From Desulfosporosinus lacus DSM 15449 (GTDB taxonomy: Bacteria; Bacillota; Desulfitobacteriia; Desulfitobacteriales; Desulfitobacteriaceae): DNA of 64,000 bases. Position 1 is the stretch's first letter, and the number at the start of each line of letters is the position of its first letter. This document shows positions 53,696 to 62,691 of the stretch, piece by piece. The notes under the pieces were generated by a model. It did not search any database, had not been told where the DNA came from, and worked only from the letters and a program-made list of their open reading frames with translations. The stretch is from contig NZ_FQXJ01000017.1 in assembly GCF_900129935.1 (NCBI RefSeq), positions 1 through 64,000 on the forward strand, in the 5' to 3' direction. A program made the translations under genes and the position numbers.

Positions 53696-55738
53696 ATGAA
53701 AAGAGAAGCGTTAACCCAGAAATTATTGGTATTAGGGGTCGACGGGATGGATCCCAAAGTAACCCGGAAGTTCTTGGCTGAAGGAATAATGCCTAACTTA
53801 CAAAAGTTCATTGAAAAAGGTGCGGCTAGAGAAGATTTATCCCACTTAGGTGCCCTGCCAACGATTACACCTGCATGCTGGACGACCTTAGCAACAGGTG
53901 CTTATCCTGGAACACACGGTATTACCTGCTTTTGGCGACAGTCACCAAAGAGTTTGGACGCGGTTGTCTATAATATGGATTCCAGAAACTGTGAAGCTGA
54001 GCAGTTATGGAATGTAACTTCTGAAGCCGGTCTTAAAACCTTAGTATGGCATTGGCCCGGTTCCGCTTGGCCTCCCACCAGTGACAACCCAAATTTAAAC
54101 GTTGTTGATGGAACACAGCCGGGTTCTGTTAACATGGGTGTGGCACAACTTGATTGGGAAAAAATTATCGCTGCTAATGAGGAAATTACAGAATTAATAT
54201 ATGCTCCAAAACTTGAACGTCCTGCCGGTACCGGCTGCATGATTTCCGATCTGAGTGCAATTACTGAAGAAGAACCAGCTACCGATATGATGGAATTATG
54301 GTATGGTGAAGCTGCCATGTCAGGCAGTGAAATCCGTGAATATATCATGGGACCAGATAATATGGAAATGGTCATTGAATCTATTCCTCATTATGATGTA
54401 GTCAATTCCCCTTTGAAAAATGCAGCAGGATGGGCAGCTGCACCGGAAGACGCCAAGGAATTTACTATTTTAACGTCTGATGGTATTGTAAGACGACCCA
54501 CCCTGATTTTAAAGAATGCTGATGGCATCTATGACCGCATTGCAATTTATAAAAATAAGAAGGCAGAGAAGCCAATCGTAGTTTTAGAACTCGGGAAAAT
54601 GGTTTCCGGTATTGTAGATGACATTAATAAAGAGGGTGTATTAAAACCCGCCTGTCGTTCTATGAAACTCCTGGAACTTTCGACCGATGGTACATCGGTG
54701 AAACTGTGGATCAGTAATGCCTTGGATATTGCCCAGGATAAATTATGGCATCCGAAAGAATTGTTAAAAGATGTCGTAGAACATGTTGGACCGGTTCAGC
54801 CTGTTAGCTTGGTTGGGGGAGAAGATGCATACCTTGTTGAGAAGGTTTATGAACCAGCCTGGGATTCGTATTGTCAATGGCAAGCAAAGGCTTTAAATCA
54901 TTTAATTAAAAACCGGGATTACCAGGTAGTGTTCACACATTTGCATAATATTGACTGTGCAGGTCATATGTTTTGGCACTTAGCGAAAAACCTGGAGCGC
55001 TGGAGTTATACTGACCCTGAAGTTAATCAGAACTTTATCCGGAAGTTTTACATTCAGACAGACAAATATTTAGGTGAATTCTTACATCTATTAGATGAAG
55101 GATGGACAATCATGATTGTAGCTGACCATGGTTTACTGGTCGGGGAAGAATTCCCACCACAAATTGGTGAATATGGCGGCATGAATGTACAGGTGATGGA
55201 GGAACTCGGTTATACCGTAATGAAAAAGGATGCAAACGGTAAAACTTTGAAAGAAGTAGATTGGGAAAAGACAACAGCTGTTCAGACTCGAAGTAACTAT
55301 ATATATATCAACTTAAAGGGTCGTGATGCCCATGGCATTGTTGACCCGGCGGACAAATATGAACTGGAAAGAAAAATTATGTCTGACCTGTACTCTTATA
55401 GATATAAAGGACAGCGTGTTATAGGGCTGGCAATGCGGAATAAAGACGCTGTCGTATTAGGAACAAACGGTCCGCAGTGTGGTGATATCTTCTTCACTGT
55501 AGATGAGGGGTATAGCCGTTTACATGGTGATGGGTTATCCACTGTAGAGGGTGCTTTCGATACTTCTGTTTCCCCAATTTTTCTAGCTGCAGGGACAGGA
55601 ATTAAAGAAAACTTTACAACCGTTAGAACCATTAGACAAGTTGATATTGCACCGACTATTGCAACATTAGTAGGTGTAAGAATGCCTGCCCAGTGTGAAG
55701 GTGGACCAATCTATCAGATTTTAACCGAAGAAGTCTAA
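53696..55738 (+). CDS. Alkaline-phosphatase-superfamily phosphodiesterase/phosphatase (NPP-like)
   Basis: 680 aa. N-terminal LLVLGVDGMDPKVTRKFLAE and MPNLQKFIEKG, with the metal-binding Asp and the nucleophile region TITPACWTTLATGAYPGTHG near residue 60 (Thr nucleophile as in nucleotide pyrophosphatase/phosphodiesterases). Further metal ligands lie in HNIDCAGHMFWH (about 420), IVADHGLLVGEE (about 478) and SRLHGDG (about 607). A large insert separates the halves. No signal peptide, so cytoplasmic. The start is uncertain: GAGGAG is 14 bases before ATG 53696 and 2 bases before GTG 53684. Placed after the mtt operon; it might release choline or betaine-type head groups (inference), but any phosphoester is possible. 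Confidence 0.8.
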   Translation: MKREALTQKLLVLGVDGMDPKVTRKFLAEGIMPNLQKFIEKGAAREDLSHLGALPTITPACWTTLATGAYPGTHGITCFWRQSPKSLDAVVYNMDSRNCEAEQLWNVTSEAGLKTLVWHWPGSAWPPTSDNPNLNVVDGTQPGSVNMGVAQLDWEKIIAANEEITELIYAPKLERPAGTGCMISDLSAITEEEPATDMMELWYGEAAMSGSEIREYIMGPDNMEMVIESIPHYDVVNSPLKNAAGWAAAPEDAKEFTILTSDGIVRRPTLILKNADGIYDRIAIYKNKKAEKPIVVLELGKMVSGIVDDINKEGVLKPACRSMKLLELSTDGTSVKLWISNALDIAQDKLWHPKELLKDVVEHVGPVQPVSLVGGEDAYLVEKVYEPAWDSYCQWQAKALNHLIKNRDYQVVFTHLHNIDCAGHMFWHLAKNLERWSYTDPEVNQNFIRKFYIQTDKYLGEFLHLLDEGWTIMIVADHGLLVGEEFPPQIGEYGGMNVQVMEELGYTVMKKDANGKTLKEVDWEKTTAVQTRSNYIYINLKGRDAHGIVDPADKYELERKIMSDLYSYRYKGQRVIGLAMRNKDAVVLGTNGPQCGDIFFTVDEGYSRLHGDGLSTVEGAFDTSVSPIFLAAGTGIKENFTTVRTIRQVDIAPTIATLVGVRMPAQCEGGPIYQILTEEV

Positions 55739-56112
55739 TATAAAGAAAACTTGGCTGGCGCCGAGCCTCCGGCGAAGGCGGCAGCCCTAGTTGCACTTAT
55801 GCTTAGAAAGTATATAACGCAAGGTTATACTTTCTGGTAGTATAAAAAGGCAGGCTAATTATCCTTGACTTCGTGGAATAGCCTGCCTTTTATTCTTTTA
55901 TTCATGAAACGGAAATTCTTTTAAGACTTCTTGGACAATGATTTTTACTTTTGGATGAATTTGTTGAAAAGTAACGATAGGTTTTGAGTTGATTTGCGGA
56001 TAAGCTCCCTAACAGCATAAAACCAATAAGTTTCCAGTAAAGGAACTTCTGAATGATTATTTGAAATTCCTTAATTTTTGTCAATATGGACTATTTTAAA
56101 GGAGTGGAAAAT
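55739..56112. other. Intergenic region
   Basis: No gene. A GC-rich patch (CTGGCGCCGAGCC, 55754-55785) differs from its surroundings; a strong terminator follows at 55846-55900, then AT-rich DNA up to the thioredoxin gene. Confidence 0.5.
55846..55900 (+). terminator. Rho-independent terminator
   Basis: AAAGGCAGGCTA pairs with TAGCCTGCCTTT, followed by TATTCTTTTA. It closes the phosphatase transcript. Confidence 0.85.
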
Positions 56113-56439
56113 ATGTCCTTAGAACAATTAAATGCAAATAGTTTCGAAAAAATCATCTATGATAATGAGGAATCCTGTCTCGTTATTTTCTCAAGAAAAT
56201 CTTGTCACGTTTGTAAAGAGGTCGTTCCTGTTTTGGAGGAACTTCAACTGCAATACCGAGATAGGGTTGGATTCTATTACGTGGATGTAGAAGAAGATAA
56301 AAACTTGTCCCAAAGATTCTCCTTAAAAGGAGTTCCTCAGATTCTTTTCTTTAAGGATGGCGAATATCAAGCAAAGCTGGCAGGGGCTGTTGACGAAGAC
56401 AAAGTCATTGATAAAATTGCGGAGGTTCTGGAATCGTAA
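56113..56439 (+). CDS. Thioredoxin-like protein with CHVC active site
   Basis: 108 aa, single thioredoxin domain. The redox site is KSCHVCKEVVP (about 30-40), i.e. CHVC instead of the usual CGPC; the cis-Pro loop is KGVPQILFFKDG. ATG at 56113 follows AAAGGAGTGG. It precedes a thioredoxin reductase by 39 bases and is its likely substrate. Atypical xCxxC sites occur in thioredoxins of amino-acid-fermenting and reductase-dependent anaerobes; the altered dipeptide should shift its redox potential. Confidence 0.9.
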   Translation: MSLEQLNANSFEKIIYDNEESCLVIFSRKSCHVCKEVVPVLEELQLQYRDRVGFYYVDVEEDKNLSQRFSLKGVPQILFFKDGEYQAKLAGAVDEDKVIDKIAEVLES

Positions 56440-56478
56440 TCACTAAAACATTCTAAAGAGAGGGAGTAATTTAAGAAA

Positions 56479-57696
56479 ATGGGAGATGTGACCTACGATT
56501 TAATCATTATCGGCGGGGGCCCCGCAGGGCTCACGGCAGCTATTTATGGGGGAAGAGCGAAGCTGAGAACTTTGGTTATCAATAAAGGGACGGTTGGCGG
56601 TTTGGTCAATACGACACGAGAAATTGTCAATTATCCGGGCTATGGTCAAATCAGTGGATCTGATCTTATGAAAGACTTTAAAAAGCATGCCGATTCCTTT
56701 GGCGCAGAATTTTCACGAGATGAAGTTGTGAGTGTTAATTTTGCTCAAGAAGATAAAATCATCTGTACGAAAAAAGATAAAGAATACACTGCCAAGGCGG
56801 TTATCGTTGCTTGTGGCAGTGAGCCGAGACTATTAAATATTCCTGGTGAAAAGCGGCTTCAGGGCAGTGGGGTTGCGTATTGTGCAACCTGTGATGCCGA
56901 GTTTTTTGAAGGGGAAGACGTTGTTGTCGTTGGCAGCGGGGATCAAGCCATTGAAGAAGGCATGTACATTACCAAGTTCGCTCGTAAAGTCACCGTGATT
57001 GTACTCCATGATGAAGGCGTTCTCGATTGTAATAAAGTGAGTGCGGAAAGGGCCTTCCAAAATGAAAAGATGGAGTTTGTATGGAACTCCACGCTTGAAG
57101 AAGTACTGGGTGAGTCTAATGTCGAGGGGGTTAAAATCAAGAACTTAAAAACAGGCCGTTCAACTGAACTTCCTTGCCAGGGCGTATTTTTCTTTGTTGG
57201 GATGATTCCTTCGACTCATTTTATTCAGGAAAGTGGCATTGGGATGGACAGAAGAGGATACATTCCCGTTAATGACTTGATGGAAACGGATCTCGAAGGG
57301 GTATATGCGGTGGGAGACAATCGGGTTAAATATTTAAGGCAAGTGGTTTCAGCTGCAGGGGATGGGGCAACGGCCGCAGTCGCTGCCGAGCGCTATATTG
57401 AGGAACTGAATGCCTTTAGTACGAGTGTACTGAAAAGTGACAAAAAAGTGCTCTTGCTTTTCTTCAATGCCTTAAATAATGAAAGCTTGGAGTTTAGCAC
57501 TTTATTAGAAGAGGCAAATCAAGAACTCTCGGAACCCTACAAAGTGGTGAAAGTCGATACGGCTACTAAGAAAAATCTTGCCCAAAAGTATGATGTCAAA
57601 ATCGTGCCTTCAGTTGTTGTATTGGACAGAGGGCAAGAGATCAAGCGATTGGACTATTCGATGGAGAAAGAAAAACTTAAGGCCCAATTAAGATAA
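56479..57696 (+). CDS. trxB: Thioredoxin reductase with C-terminal thioredoxin-like extension
   Basis: 405 aa against about 310 for ordinary TrxB. Residues 1-310 form the standard enzyme: FAD site IIGGGPAGLTAAIYG, redox pair VAYCATCDAEFF (about 137-140), NAD(P)H region VVVGSGDQAIEEGMY and the FAD-closing GVYAVGDNR. The extra 85 residues read like a thioredoxin fold (LLLFFNALNNESLE, VVKVDTATKKNLAQKYDVK, IVPSVVVLDRG) but have no CxxC. The FAD/NADPH layout and pairing with the CHVC thioredoxin support function. The tail may dock the partner thioredoxin. Confidence 0.92.
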   Translation: MGDVTYDLIIIGGGPAGLTAAIYGGRAKLRTLVINKGTVGGLVNTTREIVNYPGYGQISGSDLMKDFKKHADSFGAEFSRDEVVSVNFAQEDKIICTKKDKEYTAKAVIVACGSEPRLLNIPGEKRLQGSGVAYCATCDAEFFEGEDVVVVGSGDQAIEEGMYITKFARKVTVIVLHDEGVLDCNKVSAERAFQNEKMEFVWNSTLEEVLGESNVEGVKIKNLKTGRSTELPCQGVFFFVGMIPSTHFIQESGIGMDRRGYIPVNDLMETDLEGVYAVGDNRVKYLRQVVSAAGDGATAAVAAERYIEELNAFSTSVLKSDKKVLLLFFNALNNESLEFSTLLEEANQELSEPYKVVKVDTATKKNLAQKYDVKIVPSVVVLDRGQEIKRLDYSMEKEKLKAQLR

Positions 57697-57758
57697 GACA
57701 AATCATTATTAGTAAAACATTAGAAGAGCATATTACTTTTAATGGTTGATATAGAAAA

Positions 57759-57799
57759 TCAAAGGAACCTATCTTGTGGGATGGGTTCCTTTGAATTTT
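57759..57799 (+). terminator. Terminator after trxB
   Basis: TCAAAGGAACC pairs with GGTTCCTTTGA around a 14-base loop, then ATTTT. Confidence 0.8.
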
Positions 57800-57917
57800 A
57801 TAACCTTTCGAATATGTTAGCAGAAATGAATTTATTATGACGTTTTATTTCTGATATGCCAAGAAAAAGGATATAATGGATTTATACTTTAATTTAGATT
57901 AGATAGGATGGATTATC

Positions 57918-59078
57918 ATGAATACCTTTAATCAGCTTGGGCTCGACGAATCTTTGGTAAATGCCCTTAAACTGCAAGGAATTGTTGAACCAACTGCGAT
58001 CCAAGAACAAGCGATACCCTTTATTTTAACTGGAAAAGATGTATTGGGTCAGTCAGAAACAGGCACGGGTAAGACGTTGGCTTATCTGCTCCCGATTTTT
58101 CAGAAAATAGATATTTTAAAGCGAGAAACTCAAGCGATGATTCTCACGCCGACTCATGAGCTGGCTATTCAGATTCAACGTGAAATGGAAACTTTGTCAA
58201 AAAACTCTAATCTGGATATCACGTCAACTGCTATCATCGGAAACGTGAATATAGCGCGCCAGATAGAAAAGTTAAAACAAAAACCACACATTATTGTGGG
58301 TTCCAGTGGTAGAATTTTAGAGTTAATCCAGAAGAAAAAAATTGTTGCTCAAACTATTAAAACAATAGTGCTCGATGAGGCTGATCGTTTACTTGATGAA
58401 AATAATGCCCATCATGTTAAGTCGGTGATCAAAACAACCTTAAGCAGAACTCAGCTCTTGTTATTTTCAGCGACATTACCCCCAACGACTTATCAACGGG
58501 CTTCCGAATTATTAAAGACTCCTGAGGTCATTAGGGTAACAGATAAAATAATGATCGCGCCCACTGTTGAGCATATCTTCTTCTTAGCAGAACAGAGAGA
58601 TAAAATTGAAGTTCTCAGGAAGCTAATTCGGATTATTATTCCGACTCGAGCTTTAATTTTCATTAATAAAAGTGAAGAGATCGAAAAAATGGTGGAAAAA
58701 CTTAAATTTCATGGTTTAGATGCAGAAGGAATATACGGAGGAGCAAATAAGATCGAGCGAAAAAAGGCGATGGATGATTTTAGAAGTGGAAAAAGCACCT
58801 TGCTGGTGGCTTCGGATCTAGCTTCGAGAGGATTGGACATCAAGGGGATTACCCATGTCTTTAACCTTGACTTGCCGGAAGATCCTCAGCTTTATCTGCA
58901 TCGGGTCGGTAGAACGGGCAGAGCAGGTAATAGGGGGATTGCTATTTCCATTGCCAACGCAAAAGAAGTTTCATACTTGCGAAGACTGGAAAATTCCTTT
59001 GAGATTAAGTTCAGTCCTAAAGAAATGGTCCAAGGGAAAATTGTTGATGTAAGGAAAAAATTACAGAAGAAAGGGTAA
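57918..59078 (+). CDS. DEAD-box RNA helicase
   Basis: 386 aa. Q motif FNQLGLDESL and PTAIQEQAIP, motif I SETGTGKT (about 51), Ia PTHELAIQ, II VLDEADRLLD (DEAD, about 153), III FSATLP, then domain 2 with IV ALIFINKSEEIEKM, V SDLASRGLDI and VI HRVGRTGRAG (about 330). Compact enzyme without a C-terminal RNA-binding tail. The ATG at 57918 follows TAGGATGGA. A 60-bp copy of its 5' end lies at 44159. Confidence 0.95.
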   Translation: MNTFNQLGLDESLVNALKLQGIVEPTAIQEQAIPFILTGKDVLGQSETGTGKTLAYLLPIFQKIDILKRETQAMILTPTHELAIQIQREMETLSKNSNLDITSTAIIGNVNIARQIEKLKQKPHIIVGSSGRILELIQKKKIVAQTIKTIVLDEADRLLDENNAHHVKSVIKTTLSRTQLLLFSATLPPTTYQRASELLKTPEVIRVTDKIMIAPTVEHIFFLAEQRDKIEVLRKLIRIIIPTRALIFINKSEEIEKMVEKLKFHGLDAEGIYGGANKIERKKAMDDFRSGKSTLLVASDLASRGLDIKGITHVFNLDLPEDPQLYLHRVGRTGRAGNRGIAISIANAKEVSYLRRLENSFEIKFSPKEMVQGKIVDVRKKLQKKG

Positions 59079-59150
59079 GGGGGAAATCTCATATTGCTCT
59101 TTTTTTCACTGATAGTATAATTAAGTAAAACCTGGAGGAAATCCAAGGAA

Positions 59151-59993
59151 ATGGAGTTTTCTTGTATGGCAGTCCATATACTGACCCGTCACATAGGACA
59201 GGATAAACAAGAAGTAAGAATATTTAACAGTATAGTACGCATGTTGGGTACCACGCTCAATGTTTATGCTTACATAGTTGATGGTATGCTCATTGATAGT
59301 GGACCCCATAAACTCCGAAGGGGAATTCTAGATTTTTGTCTACAAAATCAACCTGATAAAATTGTTCACACCCATTTTCACGAAGACCATACGGGAAATA
59401 CAGCATATCTGGTAAAAAAACTCCAAGTTCCCGCTTATGTCCATCCGGAATCTTTAGGTATTTGCCGTCAGAAAGGGGATATACCTTTCTATCGTTTAGC
59501 TTTTTGGGGGCATAGAATGGGCTTCCAAGCAGAGCCATTGCCTGATTATATTGAAAATGAACATTCTCGTTTTGAAGTGATTCAAACTCCTGGGCATACG
59601 ACAGATCATGTTGTTTTTTTGGATAGAGAGGAAGGCAGGTTGTTTAGCGGAGACCTTTTTCTTCACCAAAAGACTCGAGTTGTACGGAGAAAAGAAAACA
59701 TACCCCTACTCATGGAATCCTTGCGCACATTGTTGAAGGAAAGTTTTAAAACAGTATACTGTTCTCATGGAGGAGAGATTAAACAAGGATATCGCTTAGT
59801 TGAGCAAAAGCTGGCTTACCTTGAAGAATTGCAGGAGGAAATTTTGAACCTTTCTCATAAGGGGCTGGATATTAAAGCAATCGTCAAGAGAATCTTTCCA
59901 CAAACGCCTGCTATTGCCTATTTCAGTCTCGGAGAATTTTCTTCTTACAACTTGGTCCGTTCGCTTATTGAAGATAAAGGTACCAGGACGTAA
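59151..59993 (+). CDS. MBL-fold metallo-hydrolase
   Basis: 280 aa. Core motif HTHFHEDHTGNTAYL (about 73-87) plus TPGHTTDHVVFLDREEGRLFSGDLF (about 147-170) and YCSHGGE (about 205), the glyoxalase II-like metal ligands. The C-terminal 70 residues form a helical segment. Two starts are possible: ATG 59151 and ATG 59166 (GGAG 10 bases upstream). It is followed by MoxR and VWA genes, but the spacing (52 bases) gives no proof of a shared task. Substrate unknown. Confidence 0.85.
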   Translation: MEFSCMAVHILTRHIGQDKQEVRIFNSIVRMLGTTLNVYAYIVDGMLIDSGPHKLRRGILDFCLQNQPDKIVHTHFHEDHTGNTAYLVKKLQVPAYVHPESLGICRQKGDIPFYRLAFWGHRMGFQAEPLPDYIENEHSRFEVIQTPGHTTDHVVFLDREEGRLFSGDLFLHQKTRVVRRKENIPLLMESLRTLLKESFKTVYCSHGGEIKQGYRLVEQKLAYLEELQEEILNLSHKGLDIKAIVKRIFPQTPAIAYFSLGEFSSYNLVRSLIEDKGTRT

Positions 59994-60045
59994 GAGACCG
60001 ACTTGGTAAAGTGCCTTGGGGAGACATGGAGGGAGATTTGAGATT

Positions 60046-60924
60046 ATGAAGACATCGCCCTTGGACTTAGCGCATGAACTTAAAAAAGAAGGCTATCTTA
60101 TCGGTCAAGAAGCAGCGACTACCTTATTCCTTGCTTTGGCCTTGGAAAAACCATGTCTTATTGAAGGTCCGGCGGGGGTTGGCAAGACACAGTTGGCTTT
60201 AGCACTTGCCCGAGCGGAAAAACGAAGACTGATAAGGTTGCAGTGTTATGAAGGACTGGACATAAGTAAGGCATTATATGATTGGAATTATGCCAAACAG
60301 CTATTGCGCTTGCAACTTGCCAAGACAGAAGATTGGGATGAGATAAAGTTCGATCTTTACTCGGAAGAATTTTTGCTTTCCAGGCCTCTCTTGGAAGCAA
60401 TTCTTTCGCCCGAACCGGTTCTGCTGCTGATTGATGAATTAGACAAGAGTGACGAGGAGTTTGAAAGTTTTCTCTTGGAGTTACTTGCTGAACAACAGGT
60501 TTCAATTCCAGAGCTGGGAACTCTTACTTCAAAAACCAAACCTATTGTCATCTTAACCAGCAACAATTCTCGAGACTTTAGTGATGCTCTCAGACGGCGT
60601 TGTATCCATATCTATCTGACTTACCCTTCCTTAGAGCGAGAAATATCTATTCTAAGCTCGCATGCTCCCGAGCTTTCTAGGGGATTAACTAAGGACGTTT
60701 GTGAGTTCGTTGCCAAGATAAGAAAGTTGCCTTTGCAGAAGCTTCCGAGTGTTTCTGAAACCATCGATTTTGCGCGTGCGCTGGATGCCCTCCAAAAAGT
60801 AGAATTGAACTATGGAGACCTGATGGGAACACTCAGCGTGTTGCTGAAATATCCAAAGGATGTTGCTAAGCTGGAAGAGCGTCTTAAAAAATGGGAAACT
60901 GAAGCACTGCGATCCCGAGAGTAA
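60046..60924 (+). CDS. MoxR-type AAA+ ATPase
   Basis: 292 aa. Walker A IEGPAGVGKTQLALALA (about 35-51), Walker B EPVLLLIDELDKSDEEF (about 122-138), sensor 1 PIVILTSNNSRDFSDALRRRC (residues split at 170-190). The ATG at 60046 follows GGAGGGAG. Together with the following VWA protein it forms a MoxR/VWA pair, which in other systems helps insert metal cofactors or mature enzyme complexes (CoxD/CoxE around CO dehydrogenase). The client is not visible here. Confidence 0.9.
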   Translation: MKTSPLDLAHELKKEGYLIGQEAATTLFLALALEKPCLIEGPAGVGKTQLALALARAEKRRLIRLQCYEGLDISKALYDWNYAKQLLRLQLAKTEDWDEIKFDLYSEEFLLSRPLLEAILSPEPVLLLIDELDKSDEEFESFLLELLAEQQVSIPELGTLTSKTKPIVILTSNNSRDFSDALRRRCIHIYLTYPSLEREISILSSHAPELSRGLTKDVCEFVAKIRKLPLQKLPSVSETIDFARALDALQKVELNYGDLMGTLSVLLKYPKDVAKLEERLKKWETEALRSRE

Positions 60925-60969
60925 TCAGGTTTTAGCCCTGGCATAATGGAATAGTAAGGGATGGAGACT

Positions 60970-62325
60970 ATGGACGGATGGGTTTTTATCAGGTTGGTTC
61001 ACGCTCTCAGGCAGGTTTCTTTACCGATTTCCTCGCAGGATATTCTTGATGCTCAAACTTGTCTGGTTCGATATCCTGACATACCATGTAAACAGATATT
61101 GAAATCGCTTTTAATTCATCGCCCCCAAGATGCGGGCATATTTGAGACGGTTTGGAAAATCGCAGTTGAGAACAGAGAATCCACTGAACTGAAGGATTCC
61201 CTGGATGCAACCCTCAAAGATAAAGAAGAAAACAGGGACAGTCAAGGAATTGGAGGCCAAGGAGCAGGGCGTGGATCAGGAGGAATCAGCCTGACTGCAA
61301 TTGGAGATATTCTCGATCATTGTCACATTTCTAAATTGATTCCATTTTCACGGCTTGAAGAGTTAGCAAGCAGTGGGGCAGAGTATGAAGAGGTTGTTAA
61401 AACCGTTTTGGCAGATATTGACTATTATACGTGGATTAATTCCTTCGATCTAGCTTATCAGCGAGGTACTCTTTCTGAAGACGAATGGTATACCCATCAA
61501 AACAATCGGGCTTTTATCCTGCGTGAGATTCAGCAACAGGTATTGATGAGCCAAGTCACACTTGAAAACAGCTGGAAACCCCTTGTTCGGCAACACTGGT
61601 TATTCAAACCGCTAAGTTCGCTATCTGAAGAAGAAAAAGAGCTTGTGAGGACTAGTATTCGAAAATGGGCTCGAAAATTAGCCTTGCGACCAGGTTCTCG
61701 TTGGAAATCTTATAACAAAGGAACAATTGATATAGGGAAAATTGTACAGCAAAGCGTTCAGTGGGAGGGGGGACTTTTTCATTTATGCTACCGGCGTAGA
61801 ATTCCCCGTGCTCCAGAACTGGTAGTGCTCTGCGATGTCTCGAATTCCATGGCCTCATTTGTAGAATTTTTAATTCATCTGGTGACGTGTCTTAGGGCTC
61901 GTTTTCGAAAAATACGGGTATTCTTTTTTATCGATTCAGTCTGGGATGTCAGTGAGTTTGTTTGGGATGATGATCTTAGCGGAGTGAAACAAGAGATTAA
62001 AAGCTGGGGGCATAAAGCAAGTTCGGGGTTTTCAGATTATGGAGCGGTATTTAAAGAACTCGCTGAGAACATACTTAGAGAAGTGTCATCACGAGCTATT
62101 CTTATCGTACTGGGAGATGGTAAAAACAACTATCGCCCAGCTCAGCCGGAATATTTTGCCCGGATTTCTGAAAAGGTACGTAAGGTGTTTTGGTTGAACC
62201 CTTTAGAGGAGATGGAATGGTCTGAGCCTGATAATGTTATGAAAGTATATCAAAATAATTGCTCAAAGGTCTATCGGTGCCGAACGGCCAGCGATTTACA
62301 GAGAATTGTTAAGGATGTTTTCTAA
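60970..62325 (+). CDS. VWA-domain (CoxE-like) protein
   Basis: 451 aa. An N-terminal helical part (to about 85), a Gly/Gln-rich linker (GIGGQGAGRGSGG, about 95), a middle region of about 170 residues and the C-terminal von Willebrand A domain (about 275-440), whose metal-ion site DxSxS is VVLCDVSNSMASF. Further family signs: SRWKSYNKGTIDIGKIVQQS and ILIVLGDGKNNYRPAQPE. The start at 60970 is preferred (AAGGG 9 bases upstream); 60961 is possible. Partner of the MoxR protein 45 bases upstream. Confidence 0.88.
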   Translation: MDGWVFIRLVHALRQVSLPISSQDILDAQTCLVRYPDIPCKQILKSLLIHRPQDAGIFETVWKIAVENRESTELKDSLDATLKDKEENRDSQGIGGQGAGRGSGGISLTAIGDILDHCHISKLIPFSRLEELASSGAEYEEVVKTVLADIDYYTWINSFDLAYQRGTLSEDEWYTHQNNRAFILREIQQQVLMSQVTLENSWKPLVRQHWLFKPLSSLSEEEKELVRTSIRKWARKLALRPGSRWKSYNKGTIDIGKIVQQSVQWEGGLFHLCYRRRIPRAPELVVLCDVSNSMASFVEFLIHLVTCLRARFRKIRVFFFIDSVWDVSEFVWDDDLSGVKQEIKSWGHKASSGFSDYGAVFKELAENILREVSSRAILIVLGDGKNNYRPAQPEYFARISEKVRKVFWLNPLEEMEWSEPDNVMKVYQNNCSKVYRCRTASDLQRIVKDVF

Positions 62326-62433
62326 GAGAGTTGCTCAAGATCTACCGGATATCAATTGTTAGATTTTTAGATCTTGATTTAGATAAGAGTTACAAAATTA
62401 AAAAGTTATAAAGTAAAAAAGTTATAAAGGTAT

Positions 62434-62470
62434 AAGCCAGTTGCTTTAATGTGAAGCGACTGGCTTATTT
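62434..62470 (+). terminator. Terminator after the MoxR/VWA genes
   Basis: AAGCCAGTTGCTT pairs with AAGCGACTGGCTT, then ATTTACTTT. Confidence 0.8.
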
Positions 62471-62691
62471 ACTTTACATGCGTCCGTGATCAGAGCGCAG
62501 TGCATATAGGGAAACATCTATGGACGGATCCTCATCATGGAGAAGTGGGTATAAATGAGCTAAATTTAATGCTGCAAGTCAGTGTGCTGACACGAAGTTG
62601 CGGGGTCGGGTATATACTGCTTATAAGTCAAAAATAAATACTTTGCCATGGTTACATACAGGGTGATTATTCAGGAGGTGTCAATGAGCCA
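62471..62691. other. Intergenic stretch before the peptidase gene
   Basis: No gene or recognised riboswitch core. The ribosome site AGGAGGTG at 62671-62678 is ideally placed for an ATG at 62684 that gives only three codons. Confidence 0.4.
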
